From positions 40,928,097 through 40,992,096 of the forward strand of contig NC_077242.1 in the NCBI RefSeq assembly GCF_947179165.1: 64,000 nt of DNA, written 5' to 3'. The stretch's first letter is position 1. Every line of letters begins with the position of its first letter. A program made the position numbers and the translations under genes. Under the pieces are notes generated by a model. It was not told where the DNA came from. It saw only the letters and a list, made by a program, of their open reading frames with translations, and did not search any database. Origin of the DNA: Solanum dulcamara (Eukaryota > Streptophyta > Magnoliopsida > Solanales > Solanaceae). Shown here one piece after another: positions 23,447 through 34,988 of the stretch.

Positions 23447-25200
23447 CCTGTTCACCTGGGAAGGAATCAACAATGTCAAGCTCAACCTTACCTCTATTTT
23501 CATCTTTCATCCCGGACAAGTGGTCAGCTTCCTGATTTTCACTCCCTTTAACGACTTTTACCTCAAAATCAAATTCCTGGAGCAATAGGACCCATTTGAT
23601 CAACCTTGGCTTTGCATCCTTCTTAGTCATCAAATATCGCAATGATGCATGGTAAGTGTGCAGAATCACTTTGGTACCCAAAAGGTACGCTCTGGATTTT
23701 TCAAATGCTTACACTACTGCCAACAGTTCCTGCTCGGTGACAGTGTAATTCTTCTGGGCTATATTTAGCACTTTGCTAGCATAGTATATGGGATGAAAAA
23801 GCTTGTTGCACTTTTGCCCTAGCACAGTCCCAAAGAGACACCACTATCATAACAGATGATCTCAAATGGGGCAGACCAATTAGAAGCAAAAATCATTGGT
23901 GCTGAGATCAAACTTCTCCTTCAAGCACTCAAATTCTTTCATGCACTCCTCATCGAAAAAAACCTTATCTCCTTCTCTAATAACTTCCATAAAGGTGTGC
24001 AATTTTACAGAAATCCTTGATAAAACACCTATAAAAACCTGCATGGTCCAGGAAGTTGCGGATACCCTTTACAGTGATAGGAGGAAGCAATTTCTCAATC
24101 ACCTCTATCTTCTTCTTATCGATCTCCAACCTTTTTTTAGAAATCTTATGACCTAGCACCACCCTCTTTGACCTTGAAAAGGCATTTTTCCTAGTTCAAA
24201 ACTAGGTTAGCCTCTTCACATCTCTGCAAAGCCCTTCTAAGATTTAACAAAAAGTCATTGAAAGTATCATCTACCACTAAAAATTATCCATAAATACCTT
24301 AATAGTATCCTCTACCATGTCAGAGAATATAGACATCATGCAGGGTTGGAATACTGCATCAAAATTACATAGTCCAAAAGGCATGCGCGTGAATGCAAAG
24401 GTTCCATAAGGACATATGAAGGTGGTATTCTCCTGGTCCTCTAGTGCTATAGATATCTGGTTGTAGCTAGAGTACCCATTAAGAAAAAGTACCAACCTCT
24501 GCCTTCCAACCTATCTAATATTTGGTCTATGAAGGACATTGGGAAATGATCCTTCAAAGTCCATTTGTTAAGCTTTCTATATCCATGTAGACTAACCATC
24601 TAATGACTGGACTAAGTGGTACCAGCTCATTCTTATCATTCGCGACAACTACCATACCTCCCTTCTTAGGGACATATTGAACTAGACACACCCAATTACT
24701 ATCGGTTATAAGATAGACCACTCCTGCATGTGACTAGTTAATGATTTCCTTCTTGATCACCTCTTGCATAGGTGGGTTTAATCTCCTCTAGTGTTCAATA
24801 ATGGGAATGCAATCCTCATCCAACTGAATTTTGTGAGTCCAAATTCTAGGAGGAATGCCTATGATATCAACAATAGTCTACCCACTAGCTTTTTTATACC
24901 TCTACAATACCTCCACCAGTGTTGTAACCCGTTATTCACTCAAATCTATAGCAATAATAACTGTCTAAGTGTTATGCTCACCAGGAAATATGAACTTCAA
25001 TTGGACTGGCAATTCTTTGAGCTCAAGTATAGGTGGCTCCTCTATTGATGGCTTAGCAGGTGGAGTATTCCTATTCTTTAAGTCATGGTCAAGCTTCTTA
25101 GGAGCATATGAGTGTGAATCCACAACCCGCAAAGCATTTATAGATTTATCATACCCCTCAATACCATCACCATCGAAATTAATGATTAGAGCTGTTAAAG
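23447..25200 (-). pseudogene. Element C reverse transcriptase and RNase H remnant
   Basis: Minus-strand order: end of the protease-RT linker with KPSIEEPPILELKELPVQLK (about 25,000-25,065), then RT in several frames. The palm is clearest at 24,277-24,495 (GYSSYNQISIALEDQE, YGTFAFTRMPFGLCNFDAVF, SIFSDMVEDTIKVFMDNF). RNase H and the connection follow at about 23,447-23,800 ([47 protein letters not shown]). The RT active-site pair is changed: the second Asp of the FMDD-type motif is Asn (codon at 24,283-24,285), followed by a stop. Other frameshifts occur near 24,160 and 24,500. The lineage resembles Athila. The R1 insertion separates it from integrase and R2 from protease. Confidence 0.85.
25196..25200. 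repeat. Target-site duplication of R2, left (TAAAG)
   Basis: TAAAG here and at 32,215-32,219. Removing R2 plus one copy joins the C frame ...PTVEPL to TALIINFDGDG. Confidence 0.92.
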
Positions 25201-25621
25201 TGTTACACCCTATACTTTCATACCTTGGAATGCTTCTTAAGCTTCTTAAGTTTCTAGAGAGGCTCTTAAGTTTCTTAGAAGTCATCCTGTGATTCAGATA
25301 ATCTATAACACTATCAAATGACTCTAAGGAGGGGAGAATGAGATACTCTAATAATAGGGAAGATTGGAAATAGGGTTACAAGAATCCAGAAGGAGTTGGA
25401 GGCCAATTAATAGGTCGTAGGACTCGACTTACTCACGTACGTCACCGACTTAGACATCTTACATAACTAAGCTACTTGAGTGAACGTCCAGCTTAAGTAG
25501 CAAGGGATACATAGGCTCTTAAAATGAGATGAGATTATGAACCCACGAAAGAGAAATACGGAGATGTAGTACCTACTTGAAATAAGTAGGTGATGCACCA
25601 ACTTGGACTAATTAGGTGATG

Positions 25622-25644
25622 CACCTACTTGGACCAAGTAGGTG
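25622..25644. repeat. Near-perfect palindrome in R2 5' LTR U3
   Basis: An inverted repeat with two 11-base arms (CACCTACTTGG / CCAAGTAGGTG) around a central A. Degraded related units precede it from about 25,570. Homologous palindromes occur at 29,883-29,905 and 39,832-39,854. Confidence 0.85.
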
Positions 25645-25730
25645 ACTCACCTATTTGAGGTGGGTCCCACGCTGCCATATGATGGCTTTGGATTAGATGC
25701 ATGGATGAGGTGACACCCTAGGGGGATTCT

Positions 25731-25838
25731 ACATGTCACCCCTTAGGGGGCTGCCACGTGTCACCCTGTATTGGCTGCCACGTGTCACCCCATAGCGGAT
25801 GCCATGTGTCACCCCGTAGGGGATGCCACGTGTCACCT
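25731..25838 (+). repeat. 24-bp tandem array of ACGTG-core motifs upstream of R2 TATA
   Basis: Five units start at 25,731, 25,756, 25,780, 25,804 and 25,828, each A(C/T)GTGTCACC... or ACATGTCACC followed by a variable block ending TGCC. Three units contain GCCACGTGTC, a G-box/ABRE-like core. The 3' LTR of R2 has at most one unit. Confidence 0.85.
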
Positions 25839-25849
25839 CCTAAGGACAT

Positions 25850-25858
25850 GTATATACA
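25850..25858 (+). promoter_or_regulatory. Predicted TATA box of R2 5' LTR
   Basis: GTATATACA about 12 bases after the G-box-type array. The same sequence, in the same position, is at 30,040-30,048 in the 3' LTR. Confidence 0.5.
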
Positions 25859-28066
25859 TTTGTCTTAAGGCTGAATTTCTCACAAAACATCCTTCAACTT
25901 AAAGGAAAATAAAGGGAAACCCTAGGAGGATAAGAGAGAGGGGCGACGACTTGGACAAATTGAAAGGTAAGCCCCAATTTCTTTCCATGAATTAATTATC
26001 TAGGGTATACCACAATGATATTAAGGTTTTAATAATATAATGTTGTGGTTTTTATCAACAAAAAATGGATAGCAAACAGCCATAACGTTTTAGCCACAAT
26101 TAAGGAACTTCCTAGGCGAGTTTTGGCAAGCTTTTGCCAATTTCGGGTAAAGTAAGGGTTTTTATTTCAATTTGTTGTTTATGGTGTTGTTATGTAGTAT
26201 ATTACACATCTTATATGTGGATGTTAGTATACAAATTGTACAAGGATGCTTGACTTTAGAAACAAACTAAGCTAAGGTCGTTATAGTTAAATCGAAGTCG
26301 AGTAGTGTGTTTTGGTTGTTTTGCTTCACTTGTAGGTGGTTTAATTGTGTGTTGAAGGGATTTAAAGTGTTAAAAAATGGTGTGGGAGCTTCCGTTTTCA
26401 GCCACACGACCCTCCGTTACGTATGATTAAAGGTTTTATGAAATTGAGATTAAAAACCCTTTTTTGGTATCGTAGTTTTGAGCGGGCTGTTTGGGACTTG
26501 CTTTGGGTAATGTTGCAGTGGTATGGTCATGTATTGCCTGCTGGTTAGTGAGGATAATATGTCTTCTAAGCTTATAATATGGATAGGGCATGTTATGGGA
26601 GAGATGCTGCCTGAATTCTGTTAACTTCTAACTAACTAATAGAGTAGTCGAGAAAGGTGAATAAGGAATTGGTTCCTAGGGTTAGTGGTCGAATTACAAG
26701 ATGGAAAGTCGAAGGTAACTAACCATAGAATTACATTCATGATTAATAGGTTCAAGAGACGACGAGGCAAACATGTTAAGAGTAATCCGTAAGAGGTATG
26801 TAAAGCTAACGTTTCCTCATTTTGGCACATTTTTGGCATAATTATGTAAAGCTTATTCTTTCTCTTGGCATGTTTTGACATAAGTATGAAAAGCTAATCT
26901 TTATTTTGGCGTAGTCTTTATGAACCAAATATATGAATTTTTTTATAGTTCCAAGGAAGTTTCTATTCCTAGAGCCACTAGGATGGCCAATTTCTTGATA
27001 TTCCAAAAGATATTTTATTACGCTTGGATACAATTATATGATTCTAGAAGTTCTATTTTGATATAATCCATAGCGACTTTCAAAAGGTACTTGATATGAA
27101 TCTTGTCTTGATTTTGAACGATAACACATTTTAATTATTCCATCAAATCTCAAATATGATTTAAATTGCATATAGTTATCACTACTCCACTCATGGATGC
27201 CTCAATGCTTCTTTCACTGAGCTCGGGCTAGGTTTTTTATCATGCGTACCTCTCTGCATTATTTTTTGTGCCCCGACGTGAGGGGGAAAGTACGACCTAT
27301 ACATGGGATTTGTGGAGTTATGATGTGCCATGTACACATATGATATGACCACCTGATATTATATGATTTGTTACGGAGATATTCCCTACTCTGGATGTAT
27401 GCTGTGCTGTGGCGCAAGTGACAGAGTGGCGACCTTATTTTGGTCACTAAGTCCCATAATGGGGCCGTATATGACATATGTTTTTTCGCATACACTATCT
27501 GTGTTTACGATAAACATTATGATATTCTTTATATTTTGCTCATTTTTGCACATTCTGTTATGGTAATGACTTTACTTATTACAGTCCGTGCTTTACATAT
27601 TCAATATATTTTCCGTACTGACCCCCTTTCTTCAAGGGGGGGGGCTGCGTGATATACCAACAGGTACAGATGCTCGGTTTGGTGATCCATTTGCCTAGGA
27701 CATCCACTCTGTTGGTTGGCAATTCTCCTTTGTCCAGAACCCTATTTTGGTACTAACTTTTTTGTTGTACGTTTGTACATATTGGTTAAGGGTACGATGG
27801 GGCCCTCTCCCATTATATGACTAGACTATCATTCTATAGAGGTCTATAGACTTGTGATGTGGGGTATGTATATATGTTTTGGGCTTGTGTTCAATGACGG
27901 CCTTAATAACCTTCGTGTGCCACATCTATTTTCGTGCACTCTCTAGCGATCTATTTTGATTTTCTCATTTGTTTATTACGCTAACATACTCAGTGGGGCT
28001 AAGGGTACATATGGGTGCCCAAATTAGGCACCAGTCACGACCTATGGAGTTGGGTCATGATAGAAG

Positions 28067-28078
28067 TGGTATCAGAGC
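28067..28078 (+). other. R2 primer-binding site
   Basis: TGGTATCAGAGC, an exact initiator-Met-type site, four bases after the 5' LTR. Confidence 0.92.
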
Positions 28079-29182
28079 AGTTCGACCTTGTAGTGTCTAC
28101 AAACCATATCTAGTAGAGTCTTATTTATCGATGTGTTGTGCACCACATATTTAAACAGAAGGCTATATGACATTTAGGATGTTACCTTTCTTTCATATCT
28201 AAGATTGTGCGATAGAGTCGAGTCATACGGAATGAAATTCCTCATACTAACCTATGGTTTCAGCAGAAGGAAAACATCGATAGAAGAAGGCGACTGGCGA
28301 TATTGGAAGTTACAAAGCAAGCAGGTAAGAGAAGGCACGAAAGATATATGTCAGGTGAGGCATTGAAGTACGATTGACATGTAAAGTTAAAAATGGAAAG
28401 GAAAGGTAGTCTGGGCAGGGTAACAGGTGCAGTTTGAGTTGGGAATATGAGGTAAGTCCATCATTTTTTTACTATTATTGATATTGGGTGCCCTGTATGG
28501 TTTCGGTATAATATGATATGAATATATATGTTGGCCCTGTGAGGCATTGTTGGTATTTCCTAAGTGCAGATGTTGAGATAGTAACAAATACAAAGGAAAC
28601 TTTGCCCAAATTTTCCTAGAAATAAAAGGAGAATGAGATATAGGATTGTAATATATCTTGAAAGGTCGATACTGATATGGTAAAATAAAGTTGGAAAAGA
28701 CTTGTGATCCTAAGAAGATGAATTAGAGATGACACCTAGATCTGGATAGAACGACATATTAAAATACCAACTGAGTTGATACACCAGGATAAACGGTAAT
28801 ATGCTAATTACTGATTGGGATGAATGGAATGTGTCTTTAAATGCACTGCTACATTAAGGATATTACTCGAGTACCAGTGTTTAAACCGGAGTTAGTACTG
28901 TATATTGAGGATTATAAGTACCTCATGATTGTATTAAGGTTTCGTACATGGGTAACTTAAAGTATAGGTAATGTAAAGGAAGATATGGAAATAGCGCAGT
29001 ATACTAAGTAGGTTAAAAAGGACTCCTATGCATTTGGAAAGTTAGAAATAAACAGACAATGACATGGATACACCCTAAAGGGGGGAAGTGGACAAGAGAA
29101 GTACAAGCGTAAGAGAAAATCAACTGATGATATCATATGTAAATGGGAACGCTTAAACTTCAAATGAGATCCTATAAGGGAT
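28079..29182 (+). other. R2 leader and interior before the 5S fragment
   Basis: Matches R1 leader and parts of its interior, with large gaps. The ~120 bases just before the 5S fragment (ACACCCTAAAGGGG..., GACAAGAGAAGTACAAGCGT, GGGAACGCTTAAACTTCAAA) are nearly identical to R1 18,830-18,944. No coding domain recognised. Confidence 0.7.
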
Positions 29183-29286
29183 GGATGCGATTATACCAAC
29201 ACTAATGCACCAGATCCCATCCGAACTCCTAAGTTAAACGTACTTGGGTGAGAGTAGTACTAAGATGGGTGACCCCCCGAGAAATG
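29183..29286 (+). rRNA. 5S rRNA-derived fragment inside R2 (pseudogene, 3' truncated)
   Basis: Starts GGATGCGATTATACCAACAC at the 5' end of plant 5S rRNA and continues through TAATGCACCAGATCCCATCC, AAGTTAAACGTACTTGGGTG (box A), GAGAGTAGTACTAAGATGGG and GTGACCCCCCGAGAAATG (box C), then diverges. About 104 of ~120 nt are present. It is in the same orientation as R2 and 201 bases before the 3' LTR. The 5' end is better kept than in R1, whereas the R1 copy keeps other positions, so neither was copied recently from the other. As in R1 it lacks the 3' end and is not a working 5S gene. Confidence 0.92.
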
Positions 29287-29473
29287 AAAGAGGAAATAAA
29301 ATGCAAGTATCCATACCTATTCCTTATGTCTACAAGTAATCCTAACCTTTGGAACTCTGATATTGATTGCCCGATGAAATTATATGTTATGGCAACGGGA
29401 TAGAGGAACTCTCCAAATAGTCAGTATAAGATCCGGAGGAAGGTTTTGGTTCACATTCGAGGACGAATATTCT
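29287..29473 (+). other. R2 interior after the 5S fragment
   Basis: Short tail homologous to R1 20,040-20,204 (CCTATTCCTTATGTCTACA..., ATTCGAGGACGAATATTCT). The integrase remnant has been deleted between the 5S fragment and this tail. Confidence 0.65.
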
Positions 29474-29487
29474 AAAGGGGGAAAGGA
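29474..29487 (+). other. R2 polypurine tract
   Basis: AAAGGGGGAAAGGA directly before the 3' LTR TGTTACACC. Confidence 0.92.
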
Positions 29488-32214
29488 TGTTACACCTCGT
29501 ACTTTGGTACCTTGGAACACTTATTAAGCTTCTTATGTTTCTAGGGAGGCTCTTAAGTTTCTTAGAAGTCATCATGTGAGTCGAATAATCTATAATGCTT
29601 TGAAATGACTCTAAGGATGGGAGAATTAGATACCCCAATAATAGGGACGATTGGAAATAGGGTTATAAGAATCTGAAAGGAGTTGGAGGCCAAGTAATGG
29701 GTAGTAGGACTCGACTTACTCACGTACGCCACCGACTTGGACGTCTTACATAACTAAGCTACTTGAGTGCACGTCGAGCTTAAGTAGTATGGGATACATA
29801 GGCTCTTAAAGTGAGACGAGATTACGAATTCACATAAGAGAAATAAGGAGACATAGTACCTACTTGAAATAAGTAGGGGATGCACCTACTTGGACCAAGT
29901 AGGTGACGCAACTACTTGGACCAAGTAGGTGACACACCTACTTGAGGTGGGTCCCACGCTATCATTTGATGGGTTTAGATTAGATGCAGGGGAGAGGTGA
30001 CACCCGAAGGGGATTGCACATGTCAACGCCTAAGGACATGTATATACATGTGTCTTAAGGCCGAATTTCACACAAAACAACCTTGAACTTAAAGGAAAAG
30101 AAAAGGAAACCCTAGGAGGCTAAGAGATAGGGGCGATGGCTTGGACAAAGTGAAAGGTAAGACCCAATTTCTTTTAGTGAATTAATTATATAGGGTATAC
30201 CACGAAGATATGAAGGTTTTAATAATGTAAAGTTATGATTTGGAGCAGCAATAAATGGATAGCAAACAGCCACAATGTTTCAGTCCCAATTAAGGAACTT
30301 TCTGAGGCGAGTTTTGGCAAGGTTTGGCCAATTTCGGGTAAGGTAAGGGTTTTTATTTCAATTTGGAGTTTATGGTGTTGTTATGTAGTATATTACACGT
30401 CTTATATGTGTATGTAATTATAAAAATTGCACAAGGATGCTTGACGTTAGAAACAAACTAAGCTAAGGTCGTTATAGTTAAATCGAAGTCAAGTAGTGTG
30501 TTTTGGTTATTGTGCTGCGCTTGCTGTTGGTTTGATTGTGTGTTGTGTTAGAAAAGGGGTGTGTGATCTTCTAGTTGGATCCACATGACCCCCTCATTAC
30601 GTATGGTTAAAGGTTTTATGAAATAGAGATTAAAAACCCTCTTTTGGTATCATAGTTTTGAGCGGGCTATTTGGGACTTGCTTTGGGTAATGTTGCTGTG
30701 GTATGGTCATGTATTGAATGCTGGTTAGTGTGGGTAATATGTCTTCTAAGTTTATAATTTGTATAGGGCATGTTATGGGAGAGATGCTGCCCAAATTCTG
30801 TTAACTTCTAACTAACTAATAGACTAGTCGAGACTAGTTGAGAAAGGTGAATAAGGAATTGGTTCCTAGGGGTAATTGGTAGTAGAATTACAAGCTGGAA
30901 ACTCAAAGGTCAATAACCTTAGAATTACTTTCATGATTAATAGATTCAAGAGACGACAAGACGAATGTGTTAAGAGTAATCCGTAAGAGGTATGTAAAGC
31001 TAACGTTTCCTCCTTTTGGCATGTTTTTGGCATAAGTATGTAAAGCTTCTTCTTTCTCTTGGCATGTTTTGACATAAGTATGAAAATCTAATCTTTCTTT
31101 TGGCTTGGTCTTTATGAAACAAATATATGAGTTTGTTTTATGGTTCCAAGGAAGTTCCTATTCCTAGAGCCACTAGGATGGCCAATTTCTTAATTTCTAA
31201 AAGATATTTTATTATTCTTAAATACGAGTATATGATTCTAGAAGTTCTATTTTGATATAATCCATAGAGACTTTTAAAAGGTACTTGATATGACTCTTGT
31301 CCTAATTTTTGAATGATAGCTCATTTTAAGTTCCCATCGAGTCTCAAATATGATTTAAATTGCATCTAATTTCTCACTACTCCACTCGTGGATACATCAA
31401 TGCTTCTTTCACTGAGCCCAAGCCAGATTTGTTATCATGTGTACCTCTTTGCATTGTTCGCCATGCCTCAACGTAAAGGGGAAGGTATGACGTGTACATG
31501 AGATTTATGGAGTTATGATCTGCCATGTACACATATGATATGATATGATCTGATATGACCACCTGATATGATATGATTTGTTACGAAGATATTCCCTACT
31601 CTGGATGTAAACTGTGTTGTGGCACCTATGATGGGGTGGCGACCACGTTTTATTCACCGAGTCCTGTAATAGGGTCGGATATGGCATATGTTTTTCTGCA
31701 TGCACTATCTGTGTTTATGATAAACATTATGATATTCTGGATATTTTGCTCATATTGCACATTTTTTTCTAGTAATGACTTTACTTATTATAGTCCGTGC
31801 TTTACATATTCAATACATTTTCTGTACTGACCCCCCTTTCTTTGGGGAGAGGGGGGGCTGCATTACATGTCCGCAGGTACAGATGCTTAATTTGCTGATT
31901 TTTGTACTAACTTTTCTATTGTACGTTTGTACATATTGGTTAAGGGTATGATGGGGCCTATCTTATCATATGACTAGACTATCATTCTATAGAGGTCTGT
32001 AGGCTTGTGATGTGGGTTATGTATATATTTTTTAGGCTTATGTTCAGTGAAGGCCTTAATGACCTTCGTGTGCCACATCTATTTTTTTGTGCTCTCTAGT
32101 GATCTATTTTGATTTCCTCATTTGGTTATTATGCTAACATACTCAGTGGGGCTAAGGGTACGTATGGGTGCCCAAATCAGGAACAGTCATGACTTATGGA
32201 GTTGGGTCGTGACA
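29488..32214 (+). repeat. R2 3' LTR
   Basis: 2,727 bp, collinear with 25,201-28,062. It ends GTTGGGTCGTGACA. Palindromic units at 29,883-29,905 and 29,911-29,930; TATA candidate at 30,040-30,048. Confidence 0.92.
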
Positions 32215-32219
32215 TAAAG
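32215..32219. repeat. Target-site duplication of R2, right (TAAAG)
   Basis: Perfect copy of 25,196-25,200. Confidence 0.92.
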
Positions 32220-32963
32220 GCTCAACAGTAGGACTTTCCTCAATGGGCACATCAACAACACTTTCTACCTTAATATCGAGCACTGATATCACGGTCATAT
32301 CCATTGAGTGCTTCATAGAGGCATATATATTGAACTTGATCTCTTCATCCTTGTGTCTGAATATGAGTTCTCCATGCTCCACATCTACCAATGCTCTGCC
32401 AATCGCCAAAAATAGTCTCCCCAAGATCATAGGAACCTTAAAATTATCCTGGCAAATCTAATATGAAAAAATCAGTAGGAAAAATGAGCCTGACCCCTCG
32501 GTTTAGGGGCTACCAAGCCCAATTGTTTGTAGATGGCTAGCGGCATTAAATTTATGCTAGAGCCCAAGTCACATAAATCCCTTGTAAAATAAAAAGCACC
32601 AATGGTACAAGGTATGTTGAATGCAACCGGATCTTTCTTCTTTTCATCCAATGACCTTGTAGCTATGGCACTACAGTGATGTAAGTTGTTGGCTAGACCA
32701 AAAGAAACCGTTCTCTTCTTTGTAACCAAATCCTCAATGAATTTGGCATAACCTGCCATTTTCTTGAGTGCTTCTACCAATGGGATGTTGACTGATATTT
32801 CCTTAAGCATTGAAATAAACTTTAGAAACTTGCTATTCTCGGCCTTTTTCTTCAATCTATGTGGGAATGGAGGCGGTGGATTGCAAACATATGGCAAAAG
32901 GTGAGGTTTCTCTACTTCTGTTTGTTGTGTACTACTATTCACTTTAATCTTTTTCTGATCCAA
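32220..32963 (-). pseudogene. Element C aspartic protease remnant
   Basis: Two minus-strand frames. The first (32,472-32,963) has a gag-protease linker and the active-site block DLGSSINLMPLAIYKQLGL at about 32,515-32,573, with a DLG in place of the more common DTG/DSG; DLG is usual in Athila-type elements as I recall. The second (down to 32,220) has ILGRLFLAIGRALVDVEHG, the C-terminal protease block, and runs into R2. A frameshift or stop near 32,460 separates them. After removal of R2 the frame continues at 25,195. Confidence 0.85.
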
Positions 32964-34594
32964 TACTATCTCATCACCTTAATCATCGTTATTGAATAAA
33001 ACTGCCTTATCTGCCCCGATGTCTTGCCTGACCATCAATCTCAGAACCTGCATCCTTAGTCTGCTCAGTGCCTACAATAATAGTATCAGAAAGTACCTTA
33101 CCACTCCTCATTGTCACTACCATGCATTACCCATCTTTCCTAAGATTTTTCACCATGTCACTAGGAAAAGTACTAGCCTTCCTCTAATTAAATGCTGCTA
33201 ACAACTGGCCCATCTGATGCTCCATTTGTTTGATAGAGGTAGAGTGTGAATCCACCAACTAGCTGATATTAGACATTTGCCTCGCATATCTTTGAATCCA
33301 GACTCAGTTGCCTCAACTTTTGTAGGACCTTTTCCATCATCTCTTCCATATTATAACAACCATTATTGTTACCAGCTCGCTCTTAGTTCATAACTGACAC
33401 ATACACCCTATTTCTGTCATTCTTGAAGTTGTCTTTATTCTTCCACCCTTCTTGATCACTATTTCAGGTTTGGTCATAGTAGTTTTCTCTTTGAAAGTTA
33501 TGACCTTTGTTCCAGATTTGTATGTCCAGAAACTCTCTTGGCTATTTAGAAACTTGGCTTCCTTCTCATAATCAAAGTCTTGCTCATTATATCGACTTCT
33601 AGTATCCAAAACTTTCACTTTCTCTACTCCTCCACCCAACAAGAACTTGGTCAATAAGTCCATTTGCATTCTTAGGTGAGTCATGTCTTGATCACGCTCC
33701 TTGTCCTTTTGCTTTTGGTCTCCTGACATCTCAAACGTGAATCCTGAACAATCTGCATCTCTGGTATACCAATACCTATTGTTCTTTGTGTGCTGATCTA
33801 GAATTATTGTGGCTTTTTGAAATTTCCTAACCATAAAGGAACCCCCATAAACTGTATCTATCACTGGCTTGGTCACAAAGTTACAAGGCCTATAGAATAT
33901 ATTTCAAGTGGTCGTCAGTAAAATTGTGATTTGAACACTACTTTAACTTCAGCCTGAATCTTTCCTACGTCTCACTCACTACTTTATTAGGTCGCTATTT
34001 ATGAACATTAATCTCATCCTTGATCTATAGGTTTTTATATGGTAGGAAGAACCTTTCCATAAGTGCCTCTCTCAACTCCCTCCAAGTTATGATAGATTCA
34101 TGTGAAACTTCATTCAGCCATTTCATTGCCTCTCAAGATAGAGACAATGGAAATAGGAGAAGTCGCATGGATAATTTGCTAACCCCAAGGATTTCATATG
34201 ACTTACAAGTGGGGATGATGTTCATCAAGTGTTGGTTGGCATCATCACTAGCTGTTCCACTAAATAGTCCCTTCAAATAAAGAATTTGCAGCATAGTACT
34301 AGTAATAGTGAACTTCACACCTTGAGGTACTGTTGGGAGGACTATAGCTCCAGTACCCCCTACACCATTTGTATCAGCTTCATCATCCAGAGAAAAGTCC
34401 ACAGGTCTCTGATCTTTTCCCTACAAAGCTCTATTGAGTTTATCCCTATTGTCAACACCATCCCTTGCTAGATTTTTGGGGAGCTCTCTCTGCCTTTGCA
34501 CCTCACGCTTTTGTGCATTCATCTTTGGAATTGACTTTTATAGTTTAGGATCATATGGAAGTAGTGGTTCATCCTTGCTTCGAGTGGTTGGCAT
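32964..34594 (-). pseudogene. Element C gag remnant
   Basis: The likely start is the ATG at 34,594 (MPTTRSKDEPLLPYDPKL), 127 bases after the LTR end. Gag blocks: GVKFTITSTMLQILYLKGLF and ASDDANQHLMNIIPTCKSYE at about 34,200-34,310; LSMRLLLFPLSLS followed by a stop, then EAMKWLNEVSHESIITWREL and MERFFLPYKN near 34,035-34,130. A later frame at 33,388-33,876 is Lys/Glu-rich with YWYTRDADCS. Several in-frame stops (near 34,545, 34,415 and 34,130) and frameshifts make it non-functional. Gag of this form is typical of Athila-lineage elements. Confidence 0.82.
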
Positions 34595-34700
34595 GCACTA
34601 TTTGATCCTTACCAAAACAAAAAGAAGAAACTGAAAGTAAAACTCGAAAATTAAACTACAACCTAAAGTTCTCACTAATAGACAATTTCAAAATCGTATT

Positions 34701-34717
34701 CCCCGAATATGACACCA
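34701..34717 (-). other. Element C primer-binding site (decayed)
   Basis: The minus strand after the LTR end reads AAATGGTGTCATATTCGGGG. This looks like a C-to-T-decayed version of the TGGCGCC-type primer site common in Athila/Tat elements. Confidence 0.6.
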
Positions 34718-34720
34718 TTT

Positions 34721-34988
34721 TGATAACGCTGAATTACACCTCACGAAAGATATATAGACGATCGTTAGAAGTATATTTTATCCAAGTAAGATTTGGGTCG
34801 AATCCACAGGGAATAGGCTGAAACAAGTTTTATTAGCTATAACTATTCAGTTGTAATTACTACTTCCTAAAAATAAAATTGAATAATGTAAATATGGGAG
34901 TTTTGGTTTTAGTTTAGAACAAGTAACAATGCAAATACAAGTAAATAAGATTAAAGTTATAAAAATATGAACACTAGACTAGGATTGT
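34721..34988 (-). repeat. Element C 5' LTR, inner fragment
   Basis: Starts TGATAACGCTG on the plus strand and matches 6,844-7,110. It is interrupted at 34,988 by element B, and its continuation is at 54,764. Confidence 0.92.
34984..34988. repeat. Target-site duplication of B, left (ATTGT)
   Basis: ATTGT here and at 54,759-54,763. Rejoining gives GATTGTGTTCCCCATG, matching the undisturbed C 3' LTR at about 7,107-7,122. Confidence 0.93.

Larger units (their letters stand above)
25201..28062 (+). repeat. R2 5' LTR
   Basis: 2,862 bp, TGTTACACCC...GAGTTGGGTCATGATA. Shorter than R1/R3 LTRs and without the 40-44-bp tandem array. Contains the palindrome at 25,622-25,644, a five-unit motif array at 25,731-25,838 and a TATA candidate. 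Confidence 0.92.
25201..32214 (+). mobile_element. R2: deleted R-family retrotransposon nested in element C
   Basis: 7,014 bp with two LTRs, primer site, a 1.4-kb interior and purine tract, bounded by a perfect 5-bp TSD. The interior keeps the leader, a 5S rRNA fragment and the last ~150 bp before the purine tract. It lacks the integrase remnant found in R1, B and R3, so it is internally deleted. Confidence 0.92.

Noticed and set aside
18945..29286. Cassandra TRIM as the source of the 5S sequences
   Set aside because: Cassandra carries 5S in short LTRs of a few hundred bases. Here the 5S is in the interior of elements with 2.7-3.4-kb LTRs and an integrase remnant, and no short LTR pair brackets it.
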